From positions 2,444,342 to 2,479,140 of the forward strand of contig NZ_CM001024.1 in the NCBI RefSeq assembly GCF_000160775.2: DNA of 34,799 nt, read 5' to 3'. A program made the translations under genes and the position numbers. Shown here piece by piece: positions 1 through 8,400 of this stretch; the first letter of the stretch is position 1; each line of letters opens with the position of its first letter. Source of the DNA: Aeromicrobium marinum DSM 15272. GTDB lineage: Bacteria; Actinomycetota; Actinomycetes; Propionibacteriales; Nocardioidaceae. The notes below the pieces were generated by a model. It searched no databases. It saw only the letters and a program-made list of their open reading frames with translations, and was not told the DNA's origin.

Positions 1-233
1 GGAGTCGTTCTTCGGCTCGATGCAGATCGAACTGCTCGACCGCCGGAACTGGTCAACCCGCGCCGAGCTGGCCAACGGGATCTTCGAGTGGATCGAAGCG
101 TTCTACAACCCGACCCGCCGCCACTCGAGCCTGGACTACCTCAGCCCAATCGAGTACGAAACCCTTCACACCGCCACCGACCAAGCGGCATGATCAACAC
201 ACAAGAACCGTCCGGGAAACCCGGGACAGGTCA
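1..233 (+). mobile_element. IS3-family element, right end (left edge of window)
   Basis: This is the 3' portion of an insertion sequence whose 5' part lies outside the window. It carries the end of the transposase and about 40 bp of non-coding terminus. The tip read outward is TGACCTGTCCCGGG, with the TG...CA ends normal for IS3 elements. The boundary at 233 is fixed by comparison with the second copy at 34638-34799, which is identical over 162 bp in inverted orientation and diverges exactly here. The insertion cuts the SRPBCC gene that reads leftward into it. No target duplication can be checked because the other end is not present. Confidence 0.9.
2..193 (+). CDS. IS3-family transposase OrfB, C-terminal fragment (partial)
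   Basis: About 63 residues are visible, beginning ESFFGSMQIELL and ending in TDQAA. In IS3-family DDE transposases the E of the E-S-F-F motif is the catalytic glutamate, so this fragment starts at the last catalytic residue and covers the helix behind it, with the typical F-Y-N-P-x-R-x-H-S-x-L segment before the end. The enzyme cuts and joins the ends of the IS. The gene runs off the left edge of the window, so whether the full copy is intact cannot be judged. An identical fragment is found on the - strand at the right edge. Confidence 0.9.
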   Translation, partial: ESFFGSMQIELLDRRNWSTRAELANGIFEWIEAFYNPTRRHSSLDYLSPIEYETLHTATDQAA

Positions 234-442
234 GTGGTGGTCTCCTCGAAGCCGGGCAGGGGACCGATCTTGAGTCGGCGGACCGAACCGACGCCGTTGC
301 GTGAGGTGTCGCCGTCGCGGACCCGGGTGACGGTCGCGCCGAAGACCGGACCGAGGTTCTCGTGCTCGCCGAGCGCCTCGAACACGACCTCGGGCGGGGA
401 CTCGAAGTCCATGACGACGTGAACGCGCTGCGGAGCAGCCAT
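194..442 (-). pseudogene. SRPBCC (START/polyketide cyclase-like) protein, truncated by IS3
   Basis: The ATG at 442 is preceded by a good ribosome site (AGGAGG). The first 70 residues (MAAPQRVHVVMDFESPPEVVF...) match the start of the SRPBCC fold: a first beta strand, then the S-P-x-x-V-F segment of helix 1, then strands with G-V-G-S-V-R-R. SRPBCC proteins usually have about 140-150 residues and bind hydrophobic ligands in a deep cavity. Here the reading frame enters the IS end at 233 and stops at 194 after about 12 residues of IS-encoded sequence, giving 82 residues. Half of the fold and most of the cavity are missing, so the product is almost certainly non-functional. Its original role is unknown. 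Confidence 0.75.
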
Positions 443-526
443 GGTGCACCTCCTGTGTGGGTGCCTCATCCAACCGCACCGACGGGCTCGACGGCCAACG
501 GGGCGCCCCGGCGCAGCCTCCCGGCG

Positions 527-697
527 TCAGGACTCGGCGCCCCGCAAGGCCTTGGAGGTGAAGTAGGTGACTTCGCCGGACTCGTCCTCGACACCGAAGA
601 CGAACTGACCCGACGGCGTCGGGGCGACGTCGATGACGATGCCCTGCGACCGCGGGGTGATGACACGTTCGCCAGGCTTGAACATCGCCGCGCTCAT
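527..697 (-). CDS. Small conserved hypothetical protein, SH3-like barrel
   Basis: A 56-residue protein (MSAAMFKPGERVITPRSQG...). Its pattern of short strands with F-K-P-G-E-R-V near the start and a G-E-V-T-Y-F-T segment near the end resembles small SH3-like or KOW-type barrels, but I cannot name a family. The start ATG overlaps the stop of the upstream gene by four bases (ATGA, 694-697), so the two are likely translationally coupled. A longer reading upstream only traverses the neighbour in another frame and was not used. Function unknown; the coupling to the DUF-type protein upstream suggests a joint role. Confidence 0.6.
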   Translation of the reverse strand: MSAAMFKPGERVITPRSQGIVIDVAPTPSGQFVFGVEDESGEVTYFTSKALRGAES

Positions 698-1122
698 GAG
701 GGTGTCACGGCCCGCACGCGGTTGTTGCGCGGCTGGTGTTCGAGCTCGGCGAGCCCCAACGCCTCCAGCAGCGGCGGGAGGTACATCCCGAACCGGCCCC
801 GGTACCCCTTGCGCTGCCCGTACCACCCGCCGACCGGGTTGCCCGGCGACCGACCCCACGCCTCCACGGTGTCGTCAGCAGGCTCCTTCTTCTCGTCCGC
901 GGCGCCGAGCAGCACCCAGTCGCCACGCCGCACGAGCTCGGCATGCAGGTCCTCGACGGCTCGGGCGAGGTAGGTGAGCCGGGTCGAGCCGACCTGGCAG
1001 ACCAGCAGGGCAGGATCGTTCTCGTCGTCGCGGTACAGGGAGTACTGCGCCGAGAGGGGCGCCGTCCTCAGGAGCCAGGGATCCTCGGCCGTCCCGGATC
1101 CCGACCAGTGGTCATCCGTCAT
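694..1122 (-). CDS. Conserved hypothetical protein (142 aa, actinobacterial)
   Basis: The protein contains W-x-L-x-T-x-P-like and Y-x-x-Y-R-D segments near the start, a central D-L-H-A-E-L-V-R-R-G-D-W helix, and a strongly conserved-looking C-terminal half with VEAWGRSPGNPVGGWYG and RGRFGMYLPPLLEALGLA. I recognise this as a conserved actinobacterial family of unknown function (possibly the one labelled DUF6855, from memory, not verified). There is no signal peptide or membrane segment, so it is cytoplasmic. The ATG at 1122 has a GGAGGA site at good spacing. It is the first gene of a two-gene unit with the 56-residue protein that overlaps its stop codon. Confidence 0.7.
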   Translation of the reverse strand: MTDDHWSGSGTAEDPWLLRTAPLSAQYSLYRDDENDPALLVCQVGSTRLTYLARAVEDLHAELVRRGDWVLLGAADEKKEPADDTVEAWGRSPGNPVGGWYGQRKGYRGRFGMYLPPLLEALGLAELEHQPRNNRVRAVTPS

Positions 1123-1206
1123 GAGCTCGTCCTCCCACCTCGTCCGGTCGCGCGCCGGGCATGGATCCGATCATGCCATCGTCAGCGGCTGCCCGTCCCC
1201 GCTGAT

Positions 1207-2043
1207 CTACCGGGACCTCGGCACCCCGGACACCCGACGCAGCAGCGCATCCAGAGCAGGAGTCGGCGTGGCTCCGGCCGCGACGGCCTGCAGCTTCGGA
1301 CCCGCCCCGACGACGTACCGCGCCCGGGGTCGACGGGAGGTGAGGGCACGCTCGATGGTCGAGGCCACCTTCTCGGCCGGGCTCGCCATCCGCTGCGACA
1401 AGGGGATCATCCGGCGGAAGCCGGCGATGTGGGCGTCGTACAGCTCGCGGTGCTCCGGGCTCAGGCTCGCGACGGTGGCGTCCAGCTCGGCCTCCGCGTC
1501 CTGCCACATGTCGGTGTCGGTCTGCGCGGGCTCCACCAACGAGACGCCGATGCGCCACGGATGGACCTCCATCCGCAGCGCGTCGGCGAGCCCTTCGAGC
1601 GCGAACTTCGACGCGTTGTACGCCCCGGTCATGGGGGTCGCCACCCGCCCGCTGACCGACGACACGAAGACCACCCGCCCGCGGGACTCACGCAGTCTCG
1701 GCAGCAGGGCCTGGGTCACCGCGACCTGGCCGACGACGTTGACCTCCAGCTGGCGACGCAGGTCCGCCAGCGGCACGCCCTCCACCGGTCCGCCGACCAC
1801 GATGCCCGCGTTGTTGACCAACGCGTCCAGGCTGGTGATCCGCTCCCCCGCGGCAGCGACCTGGTCCGGGTCGGTGACGTCGACCTGGACCGGCTCGATC
1901 CTGCCGGACGACTCGGCCACCAGACGCTCACCGTCCTCGACCTTGCGGACGCCGGCGTACACGTGCCAACCGGACGCGGCGAGTCGGAGCGACGTGGTGC
2001 GGCCGATGCCACGACCGGCGCCGGTGACGAGGACGGTTCGCAT
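1207..2043 (-). CDS. Short-chain dehydrogenase/reductase (SDR)
   Basis: A 278-residue classical SDR. The cofactor motif TGAGRGIG is at 7-14, the NNAG motif at 77-80, the catalytic serine segment SSVS near 128-131, and the active-site YNASK (Tyr142, Lys146). The arginine-rich start of the second strand region (GVRK, 31-34) suggests preference for NADP(H). SDRs oxidise or reduce hydroxyl/keto groups; the substrate here cannot be predicted. The C-terminal R-A-R-Y-V-V-G segment is common in SDRs that act on retinol-, steroid- or acyl-type substrates, a weak hint only. It is divergent from fbiA with a 107-bp gap and appears to have a leaderless promoter. No functional link to F420 is evident. Confidence 0.9.
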   Translation of the reverse strand: MRTVLVTGAGRGIGRTTSLRLAASGWHVYAGVRKVEDGERLVAESSGRIEPVQVDVTDPDQVAAAGERITSLDALVNNAGIVVGGPVEGVPLADLRRQLEVNVVGQVAVTQALLPRLRESRGRVVFVSSVSGRVATPMTGAYNASKFALEGLADALRMEVHPWRIGVSLVEPAQTDTDMWQDAEAELDATVASLSPEHRELYDAHIAGFRRMIPLSQRMASPAEKVASTIERALTSRRPRARYVVGAGPKLQAVAAGATPTPALDALLRRVSGVPRSR

Positions 2044-2055
2044 GGCGACACCCTA
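2044..2055 (-). promoter_or_regulatory. Leaderless-type -10 box for the SDR gene
   Basis: On the - strand TAGGGT (2055-2050) is followed after six bases by the ATG at 2043. A TANNNT box this close to the start codon is the usual layout of actinobacterial leaderless transcripts. There is no ribosome site in the gap, which fits. Confidence 0.4.
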
Positions 2056-2150
2056 GCGACGGGGACGCCCTCCCGCCGTCGCCCGAGGGTCACGCCCGGG
2101 ATCGTCGGAGTCTCGCTTCCTGCGCCGAGCCGGTCGGGGACACTGGGGGC

Positions 2151-3146
2151 GTGAAGATCGTCGTGGTGTCCGGTGGTGTCGGCGGAGCGCGGTTCCTCCA
2201 GGGTCTGGTGGCCGCGGTCGCTCCGGCCGACGAGGTCACGGTGGTGGTGAACACCGCTGACGACCTGTGGCTCTTCGGCCTGCGGGTCTGTCCCGACCTC
2301 GACACCGTGATGTACACCCTGGGCGACGGGATCGACACCGGTCGCGGATGGGGTCGTACCGACGAGACCTGGAACGCCAAGCACGAGCTCGCCGCCTACG
2401 GGCTGGACGAGACGTGGTTCGGCCTGGGTGACCGCGACCTGGCCACCCACCTGCTGCGCTCGATGCGCCTGCGCGAGGGCCGCACCCTGAGCGAGGCGAC
2501 CGACGAGCTCGTCGGCCGCTGGAGTCCGGGCACCGACCTGGGTCGGGTGCGGGTGCTGCCGATGAGCGACGACGAGGTCGAGACGCACATCGCCACCACG
2601 GTCGACGGCACCGACACGGTGATCCACTTCCAGGAGTTCTGGATCCGGCACGGCGCGAGGGTGCCGGTGCGGGCGGTCGAGTACCGCGGCATCGAGTCGG
2701 CCCGGCCGGCTCCCGGGGTGCTCGACGCGATCGCCGCGGCCGACGTCGTGGTGCTGCCGCCGTCCAACCCGATCGTCTCGGTGGGTCCCGTCGTCGCGGT
2801 GCCCGGCGTCGCCGCGGCGTTGCGGTCGGCGTCGGCGCCGGTCGTGGGGGTGAGTCCGATCATCAGCGGCGCTGCGGTGCGCGGCATGGCCGACCAGCTG
2901 CTGACCGGGCTGGGGGTGGAGGTCTCGGCCGGCGCGGTCGCGCGCCACCACGGGGCCAGGAGTGCGGACGGGATCCTGGACGGCTGGCTGGTCGACACGG
3001 CCGACGCCGACCAGGTGGCCGGGGTCGAGTCGGCGGGCATCAGCTGCCGGGCGGTCCCGCTGTGGATGCGGGACCCCGCCACCACCCGGCAGCTGGCGAC
3101 GGACGTCCTGGGGCTCGCCGGTGACCTGCGCGACGGCGGCCGATGA
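2151..3146 (+). CDS. fbiA: 2-phospho-L-lactate (or PEP-derived) transferase, F420 biosynthesis
   Basis: FbiA/CofD joins the FO chromophore to the activated phospho-lactate or phosphoenolpyruvyl unit made by FbiD, giving F420-0 or dehydro-F420-0. The 331-residue protein has the normal family length. Visible motifs are the N-terminal glycine-rich SGGVGGARF (7-15), NTADD (34-38), DLDTVMYTLGDG (49-60) and the PPSNPIVSVGP segment that belongs to the GDP/FO pocket. It begins with GTG at 2151; the closest upstream ATG-type starts are out of frame. The stop overlaps the fbiB start (ATGA), so the two are one operon. Convergent to it lies npdG-fbiC-fbiD, completing the pathway within 6 kb. Cytoplasmic. 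Identification is firm. Confidence 0.95.
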   Translation: MKIVVVSGGVGGARFLQGLVAAVAPADEVTVVVNTADDLWLFGLRVCPDLDTVMYTLGDGIDTGRGWGRTDETWNAKHELAAYGLDETWFGLGDRDLATHLLRSMRLREGRTLSEATDELVGRWSPGTDLGRVRVLPMSDDEVETHIATTVDGTDTVIHFQEFWIRHGARVPVRAVEYRGIESARPAPGVLDAIAAADVVVLPPSNPIVSVGPVVAVPGVAAALRSASAPVVGVSPIISGAAVRGMADQLLTGLGVEVSAGAVARHHGARSADGILDGWLVDTADADQVAGVESAGISCRAVPLWMRDPATTRQLATDVLGLAGDLRDGGR

Positions 3147-4096
3147 TGAGCCTGACGTTCACCGCCGTCGAGGGCATCGGCGAGATCGTCCCCGGCGACG
3201 ACCTCGGCCGGATCATCGCGTCCGCGGCGCCGGACCTGGCGGACGGGGACGTGGTGGTGGTGACCTCGAAGGTCGTCGCCAAGGCCGCCGGCCTCGCCAC
3301 GAGCGGGAGCCGGGAGGACCTGCTCGCCGAGCAGACCGACCGGGCCGTCGCCACCCGGGGTGACACGCGCATCGTGCGGACCCATCACGGCCTGACGCTC
3401 GCCGCGGCAGGCATCGATGCCTCCAACACCTCCGCCGGCACCCTGCTGCCGCTGCCGGTGGACCCCGACGGCGATGCCCGGGCGATCCGTGCGCGGCTGG
3501 CCGAGCTGACCGGACGCCGTGTCGCCGTGGTGGTCAGTGACACCGCCGGCCGCGCCTGGCGTCACGGCCAGACCGACATCGCCATCGGGTGTGCCGGGCT
3601 GGAGCCCCTGGAGTCGTTCGCCGGACGCACCGACCCCCACGGCAACCGCCTGGTCGTGACCGCCCCCGCCGTCGCCGACGAGATCGCCGGAGCCGCCGAG
3701 CTCGCCTCGGGCAAGCTCGGCGGCCGGCCTGTGGTGGTCGTCCGCGGAGTCCCGGCCCACCTGCTCACCGCCGGCGACGGTCCGGGGGCCACGGCGCTGG
3801 TGCGGGCGGAGGACGACGACCTGTTCGGACTCGGGGCCCGCGATGCCGTGGTCGCCGCCGTGGCTGCGGACGGCGCCTCGGTCCGCGGGTTCACCCCGAC
3901 GACGATCACCCCGGCCGCCCTCGTCGAGCTGGCCGGCGTCCCGGTGGGGATCGGTGTCGACGTCGACGGCGACCTGGTCCGCGTCGCGGCCCCCACCGAC
4001 CACCTCGTGGCGGCAGGAGCGGTGCAGCAACGGCTCCTCACCCTGGCCACCGCCCACCGCGTCGTCGTGCGGGTCGAGGTCGAGCACCTCACCTGA
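3143..4096 (+). CDS. fbiB: Coenzyme F420-0:L-glutamate ligase, single-domain form
   Basis: The protein adds L-glutamate residues to F420-0 with GTP. Ligase motifs include DGDVVVVTSKVVAKAAG (35-50), the R-T-H-H-G-L-T-L-A-A-A-G-I-D-x-S-N segment, and SDTAGRAWRHGQTDIAIG. At 317 residues it is longer than archaeal CofE (about 250) but lacks the C-terminal FMN nitroreductase-like domain of mycobacterial FbiB (about 448). Instead the last 85 residues (after FGLGARDAVVAAVAA) form an unassigned tail with G-V-D-V-D-G-D-L-V repeats of hydrophobic strands. The ATG at 3143 overlaps the fbiA stop by four bases; a second ATG at 3146 is equally possible. The missing reductase domain matters for how dehydro-F420-0 is reduced here. 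Confidence 0.92.
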   Translation: MMSLTFTAVEGIGEIVPGDDLGRIIASAAPDLADGDVVVVTSKVVAKAAGLATSGSREDLLAEQTDRAVATRGDTRIVRTHHGLTLAAAGIDASNTSAGTLLPLPVDPDGDARAIRARLAELTGRRVAVVVSDTAGRAWRHGQTDIAIGCAGLEPLESFAGRTDPHGNRLVVTAPAVADEIAGAAELASGKLGGRPVVVVRGVPAHLLTAGDGPGATALVRAEDDDLFGLGARDAVVAAVAADGASVRGFTPTTITPAALVELAGVPVGIGVDVDGDLVRVAAPTDHLVAAGAVQQRLLTLATAHRVVVRVEVEHLT

Positions 4097-4108
4097 GCGG
4101 CCGCGGGG

Positions 4109-4792
4109 TCAGATGGGTTGCAGACGGCCGTGGGGGGCGTCGCGGAGCCCGAAGCGGTCGATGACGGTGGCGGTCGCGGGCCCGACCCCCAAAGCCACAG
4201 CCGCCCGGAGGTCCGCGGCGGTGTCGACGTCGAGGCGAACGCGAGGGTCGACGCCGGGCAGCCGGGTGTGACCGGCGGCGTCGTGCCGGTGGGCCGAGCC
4301 CGGCCCGTAGTGGCCCGTCAGGTGGCGGGGGTCGAGGGCGGTGATCAGCGTGGTGCCGTGCCCGGTGGCATCGGCGACGTGGGCCAGCTCGTGGCTGCCG
4401 GCCAGCACGAGCGCGTCGTCCACGGTTGCCGGGGTGAGGGCCGCGAGGTCGGCCGGGACCACCACCACGGGCCGGTCGGGAGTGATGCGGCGGCACCACG
4501 CGACCCCCCGCCACACCGCGTCGTTGAGTCCGTTGCCGACCGACCAGGCGCGCTCGCGCAGCACGTGGACCTCGGTCCCCCAGTTGGGGAGCTCGTCGGT
4601 GTCGCGGCTGACGACCACGACGACGTCGCTGACCATCGACGCTGCGCGGAGCGACGCGACGACGTCGGCGGCGAACGCGCGCGCCAGGCTCGCCCGCAGC
4701 GCGGGGTCCTGGCTGAGGCGGGTCTTGGCGCGGCCGAACTGCTTGACCGGCACCACGGCGGTGAACGGGGTCAGCGCGTCGCCGGGTCTCAT
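4109..4792 (-). CDS. fbiD: Phospholactate/phosphoenolpyruvate guanylyltransferase
   Basis: FbiD/CofC activates 2-phospholactate or phosphoenolpyruvate with GTP, the donor used by FbiA. The 227-residue protein shows the nucleotidyltransferase start [14 protein letters not shown] (13-26, with Lys17, Lys23, Arg25), the metal-binding V-V-V-P-A-D-L (Asp115), [11 protein letters not shown] (143-153) and the Y-G-P-G-S-A-H-R-H segment (162-170), which are all typical. Its ATG at 4792 overlaps the fbiC stop (ATGA), so it is the last gene of the npdG-fbiC-fbiD operon. It ends only 12 bp from the convergent fbiB. Which of the two phospho-acids it uses cannot be read from the sequence. Confidence 0.93.
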   Translation of the reverse strand: MRPGDALTPFTAVVPVKQFGRAKTRLSQDPALRASLARAFAADVVASLRAASMVSDVVVVVSRDTDELPNWGTEVHVLRERAWSVGNGLNDAVWRGVAWCRRITPDRPVVVVPADLAALTPATVDDALVLAGSHELAHVADATGHGTTLITALDPRHLTGHYGPGSAHRHDAAGHTRLPGVDPRVRLDVDTAADLRAAVALGVGPATATVIDRFGLRDAPHGRLQPI

Positions 4793-7335
4793 GCGGGGCT
4801 CGCGGCGGGGAGGCGTCCGTAGGTGGTGGTGCGTTGGCGGGCGGGACGGCCGGCGAGGTGGGCCATCGCCTCGAGGTCCTCGCGTTCCTTGCGGGAGCCG
4901 TTGGTGGAGCCGGCCATACGGCTGATGGTCTCCTCCATCAGGGTGCCGCCGAGGTCGTTGACGCCACCGTTCAGCACCTGGGTGCACTGGTCGGGGCCGA
5001 GCTTGACCCACGAGCACTGGATGTTGTCGACCAGCCCGTGCAGCATGATCCGGGCCATCGCGTGCACCGCGCGGTTGTCGCGGACGGTCGGTCCCGGGCG
5101 GGCGACGCCGGCCAGGTAGATCGGGGAGGACTGGTGCACGAACGGCAGGGGCACGAACTCGGTGAATCCGCCGGTGTCGCGCTGCAGGTCCGCGATGACC
5201 TTCAGGTGGGTGACCCAGTGGCCCGGGTGGTCGACGTGGCCGTACATCATCGTCGCGGTCGTGGGCAGACCGATCGTGTGCGCGGTGCGGACCACCTCGA
5301 TCCACTGGCTGGCGGGCAGCTTGCCCTTGGTGAGGACCCAGCGGACGTCGTCGTCGAGGATCTCCGCCGCCGTGCCCGGCAACGAGTCGACGCCCGCCTC
5401 GGCCAGGCTGTGCAGGAACTCGGTGATGGACAGGCCGGTGCGGGCGACGCCGTTCATGACCTCCATCGGGGAGTAGGCGTGCAGGTGCAGGTCGGGGCCG
5501 GCGGCCTTGATGGTGCGGGCGATGTCGGCGTAGACCGTGCCGGGCAGTGAGGGGTCGATGCCGCCCTGCACGCACACCTCGGTCGCCCCCACGGCCACGG
5601 CCTCGCGGACCCGGTCGGCGATCTCGTCGGTCGACAGGCTGTACGCGTCGGCGTCCGTGGCCCTCTGGGCGAACGCGCAGAACCGGCAGCCGGTGTAGCA
5701 GATGTTGGTGAAGTTGATGTTCCGGTTCACCACATAGGTGACGGTGTCGCCCACGGTGTCGCGCCGCAGGTCGTCGGCCAGCGCACACACCGCCTCCAAC
5801 CCGGGACCGTCGGCGGTCATCAACGCCAGCGCCTGGGCCTCGGTCAGGCCCGCCGGATCCCGCTCGGCGGCCCGCAGCGCGGCGGCCACGTCACCCGCCA
5901 ACCGCTCCGGAGCGGCCGGCACCCGGGCACCGATCGTGTCCCAGTCGCCGTAGACCTCGTCGAAGTCCCCCCGCCGGTCCGCACGACGGCCCGTCGTGTC
6001 GATGCTGGCGTGCAGATCCGAGCGGCCCGACGTCACCAGGCCCCCGTCCGGCTCCTGCCACGGCAACCCCACCGGACGGACGCCGTCGGCGAGGAGACCA
6101 TCGGGGCCGCGCAACGCGTCCACGTGCGGACGCAACCGCGGATCCACCCACGGCGCGTCCAACAGCTCCGGGTGCGTCGTCAGCCGGGGCCGCAGGTCGA
6201 ACCCGCCCGCCTCGCACACCCCGCGCAACGCGTCGATCTGCGGCCAAGGGCGTTCGGGGTTCACGTGGTCCGGCGTCACCGGGCTGATCCCACCGAAGTC
6301 ATCCACCCCCGCCGCCAACAACTGCCCGCACTCAGCCAGGTCGACCAGGTTCGGCGGCGCCTGCACCCGCACCCCCGGGCCGAGCACCACCCGGGCGGTC
6401 GCGACCGCCGCCAGGTACTCCTCCACACCCAGGTCGTCAGTCGATCGCATCGCGGTGGCGTCCTTCGCGCGGAAGTTCTGCACGATCACCTCCTGGATGC
6501 TGCCGTGCTCACGGTGCACCCGGCGGATCGCGAACAGGCTCTCAGCCCGCTCGACCCACGTCTCGCCGATCCCCACCAGGATCCCGGTGGTGAACGGGAT
6601 GCCGAGGCGGCCCGCGTCCTCCAGCACCCGCAACCGGACCGCCGGATCCTTGTCCGGACTGCCGTGGTGCGGCTGCCCCTTCTCGGTGAACAACCGCTCG
6701 CTCGTGGTCTCCAGCATCATCCCCATGCTCGGCGCGACCGGCTTGAGCCGGTTCATCTCCGCCCAGCTCATGACCCCGGGGTTCAGGTGCGGCAACAACC
6801 CCGTCTCCTCCAGCACCCGCACCGCGAGCGCCCGCACGTACTCCAACGTCGAGTCGTAGCCCGCCTCGGCCAACCACCGCTTCGCCTCCGGCCACCGGTC
6901 CTCCGGCCGGTCGCCCAACGTGAACAACGCCTCGGTGCACCCCAGCCCCGCACCCGCCCGACAGATCTCCAGCACCTCGTCGACCGACAGGAACAACCCC
7001 TGCCCGTCGCGCTCCAGCTGGCCCGGCGTGGCCACGAACGTGCAGTAGTGGCACCGGTCCCGGCACAACCGCGTCACCGGCACGAACACCTTCGGCGAGA
7101 ACGTCACCACCCCCGACCGGCCCACCGCCGCCAACCCCGCGTCCCGCACCCGGGCCGCGACCGCCATCAACCGATCCAGGTGCTCCCCGGTCGACGCGAG
7201 CAACGCAGCCACCTCTGAGGTGTCCAGACTCTTGCCCGCCTCCGCCCGCACCACCGCACGCCGCACCTCACCATCGGTCGGACGCGACGAGCCGACCGGC
7301 GGCACACCGGGGAACGGCAGGTGGACGGCGACCAC
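4789..7335 (-). CDS. fbiC: FO synthase, fused CofG/CofH radical SAM enzyme
   Basis: FbiC makes FO (the deazaflavin chromophore) from tyrosine and 5-amino-6-ribitylaminouracil using two radical SAM centres. The 848 residues contain both: an N-terminal CofG-type domain with CRDRCHYC (Cys91, Cys95, Cys98) and a C-terminal CofH-type domain with CYTGCRFC (Cys546, Cys550, Cys553), each the CxxxCxxC cluster motif. The length fits the actinobacterial fusion (about 850). [14 protein letters not shown] and the [10 protein letters not shown] segment are hallmarks of the CofH half. The start is GTG at 7335, four bases after the npdG stop. Both cluster motifs are complete, so the enzyme should be active. 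Confidence 0.96.
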   Translation of the reverse strand: MVAVHLPFPGVPPVGSSRPTDGEVRRAVVRAEAGKSLDTSEVAALLASTGEHLDRLMAVAARVRDAGLAAVGRSGVVTFSPKVFVPVTRLCRDRCHYCTFVATPGQLERDGQGLFLSVDEVLEICRAGAGLGCTEALFTLGDRPEDRWPEAKRWLAEAGYDSTLEYVRALAVRVLEETGLLPHLNPGVMSWAEMNRLKPVAPSMGMMLETTSERLFTEKGQPHHGSPDKDPAVRLRVLEDAGRLGIPFTTGILVGIGETWVERAESLFAIRRVHREHGSIQEVIVQNFRAKDATAMRSTDDLGVEEYLAAVATARVVLGPGVRVQAPPNLVDLAECGQLLAAGVDDFGGISPVTPDHVNPERPWPQIDALRGVCEAGGFDLRPRLTTHPELLDAPWVDPRLRPHVDALRGPDGLLADGVRPVGLPWQEPDGGLVTSGRSDLHASIDTTGRRADRRGDFDEVYGDWDTIGARVPAAPERLAGDVAAALRAAERDPAGLTEAQALALMTADGPGLEAVCALADDLRRDTVGDTVTYVVNRNINFTNICYTGCRFCAFAQRATDADAYSLSTDEIADRVREAVAVGATEVCVQGGIDPSLPGTVYADIARTIKAAGPDLHLHAYSPMEVMNGVARTGLSITEFLHSLAEAGVDSLPGTAAEILDDDVRWVLTKGKLPASQWIEVVRTAHTIGLPTTATMMYGHVDHPGHWVTHLKVIADLQRDTGGFTEFVPLPFVHQSSPIYLAGVARPGPTVRDNRAVHAMARIMLHGLVDNIQCSWVKLGPDQCTQVLNGGVNDLGGTLMEETISRMAGSTNGSRKEREDLEAMAHLAGRPARQRTTTYGRLPAASPA

Positions 7336-7339
7336 GGGA

Positions 7340-8038
7340 CTACAGCCCGTGACCGGTGACGCGGATGCCCGCGTGCGTCTTGTACCGGCGGTTGATCGCG
7401 ATGAGGTTGGCGGTCAGCTTCTCGACCTGACCGCAGTTGACCAGCCGGCCGGCGAACATCCCCCGGGCGCCGGGGATCAGCTCAGCCAGTGCCTGCACCA
7501 GGTCGGTGTCGGCCCGCTCCTCGCCCAGCACCAGCACGTCGATGTCGACCGACGCCTGCGACAGGTCGGCCAGCACCACCGCCGACACGTGGTGGAACGC
7601 CCCCACCACCCGGGAGCTCGGCAGCACCGCCTGCGCCTGCTGCGCCGCGCTGCCCTCGGCCACGTCGAGCGGGTAGGGACCGGTCTTGCCGAAGCCGAGC
7701 GGGTTCACGCAGTCGATCACGACCTTGCCGGCCAGCTCGCCGGCCAACGAGGACAACAGCTCGCCGTGGCCGTCCCACGGCATCGCCGCCACCACCACGT
7801 CGGCCCGGGACGCGCACGTCGCGTTGTCCGCGCCGGTCACGCTCGGTGCGGCGAACCCCGCGGCCACGACGGTCTCCGTCACCTCGGCGGCTGCGGCTTC
7901 GGCACGCTGGGCATCCCTCGAGCCGAGCACCACCGGGACCCCGGCCGCAGCCCAGCGCAACGCCAGGCCACGTCCCTGCGCCCCCGTACCGCCCAGGACG
8001 CCGACCGTCAGTCCTTCGATGTCATCACGACTGGTCAC
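7340..8038 (-). CDS. npdG: NADPH:F420 oxidoreductase
   Basis: The enzyme transfers hydride between NADPH and F420, supplying reduced F420 to dependent enzymes. The 232-residue protein has the N-terminal Rossmann motif [15 protein letters not shown], then V-V-L-G-S-R-D (NADP phosphate binding), a C-V-N-P-L-G-F segment, the FHHVSA segment found in Fno/NpdG, and C-terminal G-R-L-V-N-C. I chose the GTG at 8038 (VTSRDDIEG), which puts the dinucleotide motif about 10 residues from the start as in the family. The open frame continues upstream to 8218, but that extension is low-complexity and overlaps the 46-residue gene on the other strand. First gene of the operon npdG-fbiC-fbiD; no convincing ribosome site is seen. 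Confidence 0.9.
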   Translation of the reverse strand: MTSRDDIEGLTVGVLGGTGAQGRGLALRWAAAGVPVVLGSRDAQRAEAAAAEVTETVVAAGFAAPSVTGADNATCASRADVVVAAMPWDGHGELLSSLAGELAGKVVIDCVNPLGFGKTGPYPLDVAEGSAAQQAQAVLPSSRVVGAFHHVSAVVLADLSQASVDIDVLVLGEERADTDLVQALAELIPGARGMFAGRLVNCGQVEKLTANLIAINRRYKTHAGIRVTGHGL

Positions 8039-8155
8039 GTCGACCAACCAATCACACGCGGCGGCAGACTGTTCAGGTTCCGGCGCATCGGTCGACCGCG
8101 TTTCTTCCGGCTGGGTCGGCGCGCGTGGCCCCGGACAGCGGGACACACTGGAGGC

Positions 8156-8296
8156 ATGACCGACATCCCCCCGGAGGATCCGCGGGTGTCCGAGGACCCC
8201 GACGACGACCCCAAGCACAAGACGACCGACCCGAACCTGGAGTCCGACCCGGACGACCCGGACGCACCCGCGCCGTTCACCGGCCCCTACTCCTGA
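8156..8296 (+). CDS. Small acidic Asp/Pro-rich protein (46 aa)
   Basis: The 46-residue product (MTDIPPEDPRVSEDPDDDP... ending PFTGPYS) is almost entirely Asp, Pro, Glu, Thr and Ser and is probably disordered. A strong ribosome site (GGAGG, 8151-8154) lies at proper distance from the ATG. No domain can be assigned. It is divergent from npdG and precedes the P450 by about 100 bp. I regard it as a real small gene because of the start context and the clean ending, but cannot assign a role. Confidence 0.5.
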   Translation: MTDIPPEDPRVSEDPDDDPKHKTTDPNLESDPDDPDAPAPFTGPYS

Positions 8297-8400
8297 CTCC
8301 CGCGGACGGGCGGATCCACGACCGCCTCGACCCGCGAGACGCTCCGGCCAGTTGCTCGATTCGCGTGAACGGACCGGCCGCGGCGTGTGACGGTGGTCCC

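Noticed and set aside
736..2154. Long + strand frame antisense to the SDR
   Set aside because: High-GC shadow frame, no ribosome site, Arg/Pro/Gly-rich translation; the SDR on the other strand has all family motifs.
2396..4087. 563-codon - strand frame opposite fbiA/fbiB
   Set aside because: Antisense to two firmly identified overlapping genes and low in recognisable motifs.
8039..8218. N-terminal extension of NpdG to an ATG at 8218
   Set aside because: It would put 60 low-complexity residues before the dinucleotide motif and overlap the 46-residue gene; family members start near the motif.
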